A DNA stretch of 64,000 nt. Source: Sinorhizobium chiapasense (GTDB taxonomy: Bacteria > Pseudomonadota > Alphaproteobacteria > Rhizobiales > Rhizobiaceae). How positions within the stretch are numbered: position 1 is the first letter of the stretch; the number at the start of each line of letters is the position of its first letter. Position numbers and translations under genes: made by a program. The DNA lies in contig NZ_CP133151.1 of the NCBI RefSeq assembly GCF_036488675.1, positions 62,001 through 126,000 of the forward strand, read 5' to 3'. Below are positions 26,601 to 33,920 of the stretch, piece after piece. Below the pieces are notes generated by a model. The model made no database searches. It was not told the origin of the DNA and saw nothing but the letters and a program-made list of their open reading frames with translations.

Positions 26601-26741
26601 CTAACAAAGCAAGCGCAGCCTCGACCCGAATCTTCCATGCCGTGGAAAATAATCAAAAGCCAACAGCACCAGCGGAATGCAAGCTGCGAAGCCAACCAGC
26701 AATGATCCGCCTTCGATCCATTGCCTGCTTTGTAGATCCAT
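26601..26741 (-). CDS. possible small membrane protein downstream of queC
   Basis: 46 residues (MDLQSRQWIEGG, then a hydrophobic segment LLVGFAACIPLVLLAF, then a basic tail PRHGRFGSRLR). It starts 15 bases after the queC stop on the same strand, with AAGGGAAG upstream. Single predicted membrane span with a positive C-terminus. No family known; it may be a real last gene of the queC transcript or a chance frame. The remainder of 26429-26600 is empty. Confidence 0.35.
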   Translation of the reverse strand: MDLQSRQWIEGGSLLVGFAACIPLVLLAFDYFPRHGRFGSRLRLLC

Positions 26742-26756
26742 CCCACTTCCCTTGCG

Positions 26757-27452
26757 TTACGCCGCTTCCGCAACGAATTTCCGGTATCCCTTTGCCCGCA
26801 GGTCGCAGGCAGGGCAGATTCCGCAACCATAGCCCCAGTCGTTTAGATCACCGCGGTCGCCCAGGTAGCAAGTGTGGCTTTCCTCGACGATGACATCGAC
26901 CAGTTCCTTGCCGCCAAGATCCTGGGCAAGTTGCCAGGTTTGCGCCTTGTCGATCCACATGAGTGGTGTATCCAGGACGAAACGCTTTTCCATTCCCAGG
27001 TTGAGCGCGATCTGAAGCGCTTTCATCGAGTCATCGCGGCAGTCCGGAGCGCCAGAGAAGTCGGTTTCACACATTCCGCCCACGATGCGTTTCAAGTCTC
27101 TGCGATAGGCGAGGGCCGCCGCCAACGTCAGAAAAACCAGGTTGCGGCCCGGGAGAAAGGTGTTCGGAAGCTCGGCCATTTCAATTGCCATGGTGCTCGT
27201 CAGTGCGGTGTTTGAGATCTCTCTCAGCGCCGAGAGAGAAACTGTATGGTCCTCGCCGAGCCGCTCACTCCACGCCGGTTTTATCTTTCCGAGCTTGGCG
27301 CGGAGCGTTTCGCGGCACTCGAGTTCTATCTTGTGCCGTTGGCCATAATCAAAGCCGACAGTTTCGACGCGCTCGTATCGATCGAGCGCCCATGCCAGGC
27401 AGGTGGTGGAATCTTGCCCGCCCGAAAATAACACTAGTGCAGTCGCCGCCAT
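26757..27452 (-). CDS. queC: 7-cyano-7-deazaguanine (preQ0) synthase QueC
   Basis: 231 residues. QueC converts 7-carboxy-7-deazaguanine to preQ0 using ATP and ammonia. The PP-loop ATP-binding motif SGGQDS is at residues 10-15, with DYGQRH near 40 and [18 protein letters not shown] and [17 protein letters not shown] further on. The zinc-binding cysteines are intact at the C-terminus ([22 protein letters not shown]). Full family length. It lies downstream of queE with only a queD relic between, so it belongs to the preQ0 gene set. Confidence 0.95.
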   Translation of the reverse strand: MAATALVLFSGGQDSTTCLAWALDRYERVETVGFDYGQRHKIELECRETLRAKLGKIKPAWSERLGEDHTVSLSALREISNTALTSTMAIEMAELPNTFLPGRNLVFLTLAAALAYRRDLKRIVGGMCETDFSGAPDCRDDSMKALQIALNLGMEKRFVLDTPLMWIDKAQTWQLAQDLGGKELVDVIVEESHTCYLGDRGDLNDWGYGCGICPACDLRAKGYRKFVAEAA

Positions 27453-27467
27453 CTCAATTGCTCCGGG

Positions 27468-27717
27468 TTATTGGTCGTCATACTCAGCCAGCACGAGGGC
27501 CGTCTCGAACACCTTGACCGAACTGACTTCGCCAAGGAGAGGAACAACCTTCCCAAACCGAAATGTTCTCGGCGGTTGGATCTTCCACCCCTGGAATGTC
27601 ATTGAGTGGATGCGGATCGACTGGTCCCTCCAACTGAAGCTCGATCGATACGAATGGGCCCTCCATGCGATGGCAATCATTCGTCGCTGGAACATGGGGG
27701 TCGATGGGCAGCCTCAA
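27468..27717 (-). pseudogene. relic of a second QueD-type gene
   Basis: One minus-strand frame reads CHRMEGPFVSIELQLEGPVD joined directly to PHPLNDIPGVEDPTAENISV, and after a one-base shift the other frame continues KVVPLLGEVSSVKVFETALV and LAEYDDQ stop. In 6-carboxytetrahydropterin synthases these segments are separated by about 30 residues (the DF-x-D-L-K region), so there is an internal deletion as well as a frameshift. The intact queD is at 29739-30224. This relic differs from it in sequence, so it is not a recent duplicate. Confidence 0.6.
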
Positions 27718-27738
27718 ATGGAAACGCCTTGGTGATTT

Positions 27739-28371
27739 TCACGGAATCCCAATAATTTTATGAGTTTGCAGACTTAGGCGCCAGCGCGCATTCCGAAGAC
27801 AAAACTCAGTGATCGCGGCGGTGTTCTTGACGCGTTCCGGCCCATCCATGGGCTGAAGGAAATAATGATCGAAATGCATGTCAGGCAGATCGTCAAGCAG
27901 CAGATCGGCTTGCGGGTAGACAAGCTTGAGCTCGCTTCCAGATGTCAGCTTCAGCGGCGCATGGGCCTTTGGACTGACGCAAATCCAGTCGATGCCCTCC
28001 GGCGGTTCCAGGGTGCCGTTCGTTTCAATTGCAATTTCGAAGCCAATTGTGTGTACCGCGTCGACTAAAGCACTATCGAGTTGCAATAGCGGCTCGCCGC
28101 CTGTGAAGACCACATACCGGTTGTTTTCACAGTCCCCCCAGGTTTCAGCAATCGCGCGAGCCAGCCCGGCCGCATCCTGGAATTTGCCGCCCCCATCGCC
28201 GTCAGTGCCGACGAAGTCCGTGTCGCAGAACTGGCAAATTGCTTTATGCCGATCCTCCTCCCGACCAGACCACAAGTTGCAGCCGGCAAATCGGCAAAAA
28301 ACGGCGGCCCGTCCGGCTTGGGCGCCTTCGCCTTGGAGCGTCTTGAACAGTTCTTTGACGGCGTAGGTCAT
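27739..28371 (-). CDS. queE: 7-carboxy-7-deazaguanine synthase QueE (radical SAM)
   Basis: 210 residues from the ATG at 28371, where the family sequence begins (MTYAVKELFKTLQGEGAQAG); the open frame extends upstream to 28572 without similarity. QueE is a small radical-SAM enzyme that contracts 6-carboxytetrahydropterin to 7-carboxy-7-deazaguanine. The 4Fe-4S cysteines are in the expanded loop form C-x14-C-x2-C (CNLWSGREEDRHKAICQFC). YVVFTGGEPLLQLD and ETNGTLEPPEGIDWICVSPK follow. It is separated from folE by a 474-base gap. Confidence 0.93.
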   Translation of the reverse strand: MTYAVKELFKTLQGEGAQAGRAAVFCRFAGCNLWSGREEDRHKAICQFCDTDFVGTDGDGGGKFQDAAGLARAIAETWGDCENNRYVVFTGGEPLLQLDSALVDAVHTIGFEIAIETNGTLEPPEGIDWICVSPKAHAPLKLTSGSELKLVYPQADLLLDDLPDMHFDHYFLQPMDGPERVKNTAAITEFCLRNARWRLSLQTHKIIGIP

Positions 28372-28845
28372 TTCATGCCCGCTACTTTCAAAACCACTTC
28401 CTCGGAAACGTTGAGTCCCTGATTGCGGCCCCCTCAACTTCCCGGACGATCCCGATGAGAGATTGAGCAATCGTGAAGGTATCGCGATACACGTTCTGGA
28501 CCGACGTACAGTGGCACATGTTGCCGTCCGCCGAATTCGGCGGACGTCCACGCCGTATGTCGGCAAGAGCATGCAAGCGCATTTGCGAAATCACCGAATC
28601 CCCAAACACTCATTGACATCGCATTACCTCGGAGCTGGCCGTTCTGCCATGGGCGCAAAGTGGCACATCTGGCGGCGCTTCTTTTGGCCAAGGCGCTCTT
28701 TAAAGGCCGGCAAATACGAGGAAGGCTCTGTTTCCAATCCACAACCGGCCCTCCAGAAAGAGGAGTCGTCGTTACAATTTCACGGCCGACTTCGATCTGC
28801 CAAAGCAGTGCTGACCGCCGCAACGTAAATGTACATTGCAGCACT
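28372..28845. other. gap inside the preQ0 cluster
   Basis: 474 bases between folE and queE on the same strand. Minus-strand frames (28388-28609 and 28434-28640) hold partly protein-like stretches, possibly a lost gene, but none is convincing. It contains a 22-bp palindrome at 28525-28546. Confidence 0.4.
28525..28546. repeat. perfect 22-bp palindrome
   Basis: Each half is CGTCCGCCGAA; the 22 bases are fully self-complementary around a central AATT. It lies about 155 bases upstream of the queE start and could be an operator or hairpin. Confidence 0.6.
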
Positions 28846-29739
28846 TTATGCCAGACGCATGAATTCCGTTCGGGCTGTCGCATCGTCTTTGATGATTCCG
28901 CGCAGAGCGGTGGTAACCGTCTGGTGTCCCTGTTGGCACACGCCGCGCGATTCCATGCACAGGTGCCGCGCCTTGATGACCACACCTACACCCATCGGCT
29001 CGAGATGAGTGAACAGAGCGTCCGCGATCTGGTTGGTCATACGCTCCTGTACTTGCAGCCTGCGCGCGAAAATGTCGGCTAGCCGGGAGAGCTTGCTCAG
29101 ACCGATGATTTTGCCATTCGGCGCGTAGCTTATTGTGCAGGTGCCGAAGATCGGCGTGAGGTGGTGCTCGCAGTGCGAATAGATCGGGATGTCTTGTACT
29201 GTGATCGTCTGGTTGTGCTTTTCAGCACCGCCCTCGAACACTTTCAAAATGTCCTTTGGGTCTTTGCCATACCCGCTGCACCAGTATTGCCAGGCTTTGG
29301 TAACGCGCGTTGGGGTTTCTTTGAGTCCCACGCGTGAAGGGTCTTCACCGACGAACTGGAGCAATTTCACGATGTTGTCATCGAACGAGCCAACAACGTC
29401 GCCCTCCCATGGGAACACGATCCAGCCTGAGGGTCTGGGGCCAGCTTTTTTGTCAATGAGTGCGTAGAATTCTTTCTCGGGCCAGTCATGCTTCCATTTG
29501 TTGCGGGTTGCACCACTGTTCACGACGTCGTCGATGAACACGTCCGCTTGCTCCGGGCTGTCAACGAGCAACAGCGGGATGTGCTGCGCCACTGCGAGCG
29601 CAGCGGGTACGCCCCCTCGGGGGATAGGATAGATCTTCAGTGCTTGGTTGACATCCGGCTGGTAGACCCGGTTTAGCTCTGCAGCCAACTTTGCTGCCAG
29701 CGCGCTGAGCTCGCTGAACGATATTTTGTTGTTGTTCAT
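28846..29739 (-). CDS. folE: phosphoribosyltransferase domain fused to GTP cyclohydrolase I (FolE)
   Basis: 297 residues from the ATG at 29739. Residues 1-110 are a type I phosphoribosyltransferase domain: YPIPRGGVPAALAVA (37-51) and the PRPP-binding loop VFIDDVVNSGAT (67-78). Residues from about 115 are a complete FolE: VGLKETPTRV, the zinc/active-site YSHCEHHLTPIFG (187-199), GLSKLSRLADIFARRLQVQE and the second zinc cysteine ARHLCMESRGV. FolE makes dihydroneopterin triphosphate from GTP, the first step to preQ0. The ATG overlaps the queD stop by one base, showing coupling. The fused PRTase suggests that a base made by the pathway, or a precursor, is converted to a nucleotide. Confidence 0.9.
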   Translation of the reverse strand: MNNNKISFSELSALAAKLAAELNRVYQPDVNQALKIYPIPRGGVPAALAVAQHIPLLLVDSPEQADVFIDDVVNSGATRNKWKHDWPEKEFYALIDKKAGPRPSGWIVFPWEGDVVGSFDDNIVKLLQFVGEDPSRVGLKETPTRVTKAWQYWCSGYGKDPKDILKVFEGGAEKHNQTITVQDIPIYSHCEHHLTPIFGTCTISYAPNGKIIGLSKLSRLADIFARRLQVQERMTNQIADALFTHLEPMGVGVVIKARHLCMESRGVCQQGHQTVTTALRGIIKDDATARTEFMRLA

Positions 29740-30224
29740 CACTTCTCCATCTGCCCGAGATCTTTCCTTGGAGGCTGCAGCGCGTGCACGGCGGAGCACT
29801 TGCGCGTCTCTTCAACCTCGCAATGTACGAGCCTGATGCCTGTGCCCTTGAGCTGCTGCGGACCCACCACGAGCACAAGATGCTTCGCAATGTTCTCAGC
29901 GGTCGGATTGAACGGGACCAGCGCGATGCCATCTTCGAGCGTCGTACCATTACCGGTTTCGACCGTGTCATCGATCAACGCGCTGGCAACCGGGTCATGC
30001 TCCCACAAGAGCATCTTATGGTCCCAGTTCTCTTCCAGCCACATGCAGAGCTTGCTCTTCATGTCACTGAAGTCGATGACGCGCCCCATATTGTCGAGCT
30101 CATCAGCTTCGCAGGTGAAATGTACACGGTAGTTATGCCCGTGCAGGTGCCTGCATTTGCCTTCGTGTCCGACAACGCGGTGTCCGCAACTGATATCGTG
30201 GTAGCGCTTCGCCTGGCAGCTCAT
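29739..30224 (-). CDS. queD: 6-carboxy-5,6,7,8-tetrahydropterin synthase QueD
   Basis: 161 residues. Zinc-binding histidines and catalytic Cys are clear: CGHRVVGHEGKCRHLHGHNY (residues 13-32), followed by VIDFSDMKSKLCMWLEENWDH and PTAENIAKHL, with the late catalytic HCEVEET. QueD turns dihydroneopterin triphosphate into 6-carboxytetrahydropterin for QueE. It overlaps the upstream 76-residue gene by 4 bases (ATGA) and the downstream folE by 1 base, so the three are translationally coupled. Confidence 0.93.
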   Translation of the reverse strand: MSCQAKRYHDISCGHRVVGHEGKCRHLHGHNYRVHFTCEADELDNMGRVIDFSDMKSKLCMWLEENWDHKMLLWEHDPVASALIDDTVETGNGTTLEDGIALVPFNPTAENIAKHLVLVVGPQQLKGTGIRLVHCEVEETRKCSAVHALQPPRKDLGQMEK

Positions 30225-30451
30225 ACGTCACCACTGCCGATCGCGCGGTTCATCTGCTCGTAGGTCTCGAACCTCTCGAGCCCGTTTTCGCCAGTCAATG
30301 GGGACACCGACCGCAGGCAGTTCGGAACTTCGATCACTTCGTGTGACGCTATGTTTGACACGTTGGCAACCTTGCACGCGGCTTGAGAGCCTGAGTTTGC
30401 GAATACCTCAACTCCGCCAATTTCAAGGACGTCGCCCGCGCGCTTCGCCAT
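30221..30451 (-). CDS. small protein of unknown function coupled to queD
   Basis: 76 residues (MAKRAGDVLEIGGVEVFANS, then VANVSNIASHEVIEVP, ending MNRAIGSGDV). The stop overlaps the queD start in ATGA, which supports it as a real gene at the head of the preQ0 transcript. No family recognised; it has no membrane segment. It could be an accessory factor or substrate-specificity subunit of the pathway. Confidence 0.5.
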   Translation of the reverse strand: MAKRAGDVLEIGGVEVFANSGSQAACKVANVSNIASHEVIEVPNCLRSVSPLTGENGLERFETYEQMNRAIGSGDV

Positions 30452-31533
30452 CCAAACTCAGGTTTATCTGATGCCGGTGCAGCCGCCTGTTCGAACTGTC
30501 ACGCGCAAGCCGGGCTGGGAGCTGTGGAAGGGCAAACCTCACCGCAGCAATGGCACTTTCCGTGGGCGTAGTCATTGGCATCGTTTCTCCGGATTCCGAA
30601 ATGCGGTTGCGAGCGGTGATGCACGTCACGTGCCAACGAGAAAAGCATTTGAAAACAACATGAAGTACAAACACTGACATGTCGTATGTCCCACACGGTC
30701 GGAGTTGCGACATTCCCGAATGAGGAGATGATTGAGGCGACTCCTGATCAGCCCGCACTCGTGAACGTGGCAGGACGCAAAACCACGGTTGCTGGGTTTG
30801 GGCGAACGATATGCGCGTCGCTGGTGGCGACAACGAGACCGGTAATTTCTTGGGGGTTAGGCCCCGCGCAGAAGAGGCGGTTCGGCCTTGAACAGCGGGG
30901 GCACATTCCGTTCGGGCTGTCGGAAGGGTGCCCGCAGGCGATCTTGCAGATCGCCATTAATCTCAGCCGTCTGGACCTGCATGAAGCATGTGAGCACCGT
31001 GGAGACCAGCGCATCTGCTGTTTCTTGATAATCCGTTGCCGACCAGCGAGTTCACCGCTGACTTGGCGAGGATCGTAGCAACGCGAGACCCGGCGCGGTA
31101 GCGTTTTCGATAGTTGACGATCGCGCCGCGATTCGAACGGACATAGGTTAGGAGCCGCAAGCAGAGGCTGTGAAGTCGAGTCCTTGTTAGATCACTCGCG
31201 GCGCAGACCTCTCCGCTTCGTCAATAGCTGCACGCTGATAAAGGCGAGACTACCACCCGGAAGCTGCGTTATTGGAAACTGGGGCTCATCAGGCGCTGCT
31301 CCTTTTGCTTGCGATTGGCACATGCGCCGGAGGATCAGGCGCTCACTACATCGCGCAGTTGATCAATCGGAAAACCTGTCCTCAAAGATAACGAATTCAA
31401 TGATCTCGAGATGCAGCGGCTAGAAGAGGCGCTACGTCCCTACTGCACCAGGACGAGATCAAGATCGCTTTAGATACGCATCGTTGGTCTCGAGATTCAG
31501 CTTTGAGGACCGGTGACCCTATCAGGTAGCCGA
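30452..31533. other. gene-poor stretch upstream of the preQ0 cluster
   Basis: About 1.1 kb. Overlapping frames on both strands (30423-30833, 30686-31078, 30748-31014) show no recognisable protein. The first 100 bases should include the queD-operon promoter. No nod box was found in it. Confidence 0.4.
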
Positions 31534-31737
31534 TCAGATGGATCTGACGTTTTCCGCTTTCGACTTCCCCGTCTTGCGGTCCTGGCCAAGGTCATAGCTG
31601 ACCTTCTGACCTTCGCGAAGCGGATTCGCACCCTGCACAGTCGAAATATGGACGAACACGTCCGCTCCGCCATCGTCGGGCGTAATGAAGCCAAAGCCCT
31701 TGTCCTGGTTGAAAAATTTTACGGTACCGGTCGCCAT
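31534..31737 (-). CDS. cold-shock protein, CspA family
   Basis: 67 residues from the ATG at 31737 ([20 protein letters not shown]). Both RNA-binding motifs are intact: KGFGFI (RNP1) and VFVHIS (RNP2). Single-stranded nucleic-acid binding chaperone. It is preceded by GAGG and a GC-rich leader with strong secondary structure. Monocistronic. Confidence 0.94.
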   Translation of the reverse strand: MATGTVKFFNQDKGFGFITPDDGGADVFVHISTVQGANPLREGQKVSYDLGQDRKTGKSKAENVRSI

Positions 31738-32561
31738 GAACATCCTCGTGAGCTAAGCGGCGTCGGCGCCGCCGGCGAACCTTATTCGCTGCCGCCCGCG
31801 CCCGCAACCGCACAAGCGCGGGAGTTCGCGGTCGGACGGGCGGTCGCGCGCGTTTCTTGATGAACAACCTGTCTTGAAGCGCCGCGGGCCCATAGGGGAG
31901 TCTGAAAATCAGGTCCAACACGCTTGCTCGCACTCGAAGTGCCATCCGGGGGGCTGGTTTTCCTGACCCCGTCTCAAGGTCGTTTGTCCATATCCTTCGT
32001 TCGACCTGCTCACATTCGCTCTGGCGGTCAGACCGCCTTTCCGCCAGAGCATGATCTCATGCTGCCGCGGGCTCGCAGCGACCACCCTTGGTCATTAAAG
32101 CCCGGGCGATACGGGGATTCGATTGGAGAGCGCGACCGTAATCAGCATCGGCGACTTTCTGCCGATGTGTTGCCTAGCCGGGTTTTCCCTCCGGTCGAAT
32201 GCTGGCGCGGTGTATCCCATCCGGGCGGAGAAATCCCGGCCGCGCATGAAGGTCTCTGCTGGCGGAGCAAGTGCCTCAAGGGCAGGGGCGATAACGGGTC
32301 CTATTCCAGGCTGGTCATCAGTGGCTTGGCGACATCATCGCGTCGGGCCCTGCAAGCGATTTCCTGATCCAGATCGCGCACCTTATCGACGAGTGCGCGC
32401 AGAGAAAAGCAGGCACTAGCGGTGATGCTCGGAAACGCGATGTGCTAGTCGGCAGCGTAGCCACTCGTACTCCGCGGCGCGGATCGGTTCGACGTCTTGG
32501 GGTCGCGAGTGTGAGGGAGGAGCCTTCCACGAGGACGCGAGAGGCAGCCGATGGGGCGAGG
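31738..32561. other. gene-free stretch
   Basis: About 820 bases upstream of the csp gene. No protein-like frame. It contains a hairpin at 32018-32050 with a 10-bp stem (GCTCTGGCGG and CCGCCAGAGC), which resembles a repetitive intergenic element or terminator. Confidence 0.45.
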
Positions 32562-33071
32562 CTAAGTGAATACCGAAACGAGAACGGACAGCCAGATCAA
32601 GACGACTCCCAACGCCAACGCTCGCCTGGCGGCTATGACCTTCTCCTCGCCGTCATCGGCAACGGGGGTCGTCACAATCCAGGGCACCGAGCCAAGCGCT
32701 GCAAATCCGGCGAGTGCCAAAATCACAATGACAAGATCGGCGCTGCGCCAGTCGTCGGGCTCATACAATCCCCAATAGCCAAGGAACGCCATTCCCACTG
32801 CGAACATGGTGGCGGAGGCAGAGCAAAGTCCCGCAACAGCACCTGATGGCGCACGCATGTAGCCTCCTTTCCGTGCCGTCAATTCAATGGCGACATCCAT
32901 GATGGTGTCAAACCGCCTTTGTACATGTGGCAGTGCGTCGTCTGGATCCTGATCGGGTTTTTCCGCGCACTTGGTGCACGAGGATTCACGTACGTCGCGG
33001 ATAAGTTCATTGATTCGGAATCGAAGTTCAACATTCTTGTTGATCGGGACAATCTTCCCGGCTGACGACAA
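32562..33071 (-). CDS. hypothetical membrane protein
   Basis: 169 residues if started at the TTG at 33071; the first in-frame ATG is codon 58, so the start is uncertain. The N-terminal half is soluble and charged (NVELRFRINELIRDVRES). Three membrane spans follow at about 76-98, 110-133 and 148-168 (last: ALGVVLIWLSVLVSVF). No known family. Alone on the minus strand, followed by non-coding DNA. Confidence 0.55.
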   Translation of the reverse strand: MSSAGKIVPINKNVELRFRINELIRDVRESSCTKCAEKPDQDPDDALPHVQRRFDTIMDVAIELTARKGGYMRAPSGAVAGLCSASATMFAVGMAFLGYWGLYEPDDWRSADLVIVILALAGFAALGSVPWIVTTPVADDGEEKVIAARRALALGVVLIWLSVLVSVFT

Positions 33072-33160
33072 GCTGCGTTCAACAAAGCCGCGACGGCATC
33101 AACTGTGTAGCTTTGCACTCAGGAGGTTTGGGCTCCGCAAACAGCGCGACGCCCGTTCCG

Positions 33161-33403
33161 CTAGTTCAATAGGAACGTGGAGGTTGGCACTCGAAGTGCA
33201 GCAGCGATGCGCCGGAGCCTGCCCGGGTCGACATCAGCACCTATTTCAATCCTTGTGATTTCGGCGCCAGTCAGGCCACAGGTTATTGCAAGGTCCTCAA
33301 CGCTATATCCCACCGCTTCGCGAGATCGCCGAACCGCGGCTCCTATATCGCCGTGGCCTCGGTCTGCGACGGGCGCCCTCGTATCACTCATTGTAGTTGT
33401 CAT
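33161..33403 (-). CDS. XRE-family helix-turn-helix regulator
   Basis: 80 residues. Helix-turn-helix at about 22-75: IGAAVRRSREAVGYSVEDLA, GLTGAEITRIEIGADVDPGR, LRRIAAALRVP. GAGGAA lies 9 bases before the first ATG; a second ATG is codon 5. Proteins of this size act as antitoxins, phage or plasmid regulators. No toxin-like gene is adjacent. Confidence 0.78.
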   Translation of the reverse strand: MTTTMSDTRAPVADRGHGDIGAAVRRSREAVGYSVEDLAITCGLTGAEITRIEIGADVDPGRLRRIAAALRVPTSTFLLN

Positions 33404-33770
33404 GGGTCGATTCCTCGATGATGCGCCCTAAGCGGACCGGTCGCCACAAAAGGTCGGCAGACAAGATGATGTTGTTGCAGTGCAATATAAGGACAATAAG
33501 TATGATGAATATAAGGCAGGCGCTGGTGTCCGGAGAGTGGTGGTGGCGCAACGGCTGGAGAGGCATCCTTCTGTCGAGATCGCAAGCCGAATCCATTGCG
33601 GATTTACGCGTACTCGCGAGGGTACGCCGCAAGCACGTCAGAGGGCTGATCGGTTCCATCCAGGAATAGATGAGCCTTTCCGGCCGCGCCTCACAGGCGA
33701 GCACCGTTGCCCAGAGGGCGCGTGGCCGGTTGCCGTGTCTTGAGCAGCTGCAAACTGGCAGATAATCAAT
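33404..33770. other. gene-free stretch
   Basis: Short frames on both strands without protein character; nothing recognised. The promoter region of the molybdopterin enzyme begins after this. Confidence 0.4.
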
Positions 33771-33799
33771 ATAGATTGGCAATACGTTGAAATACAGCC
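33771..33799 (+). promoter_or_regulatory. 29-bp promoter motif, copy 1
   Basis: ATAGATTG, 8 bases, then TTGAAATACAGCC within a 29-bp block that matches 37150-37178 at 24 of 29 positions with no gap. It lies 121 bases before the molybdopterin oxidoreductase start, on the same strand. A likely operator of the AraC regulator at 36289-37119. Confidence 0.65.
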
Positions 33800-33920
33800 G
33801 GTTAGAGATGCACTAAGGTGTTAAAGAGCGCGTGGCGACCTCAAATAGGCCATTCACCATGCGCTTGCGATTGTCGCAAACATCGAGCCACCGCCCACGC
33901 CTTATCGTCGGAACAATATC

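Noticed and set aside
30423..31078. Overlapping ORFs of 136, 130 and 88 codons upstream of the preQ0 cluster
   Set aside because: No ribosome-binding sites, no coherent protein pattern in any frame.
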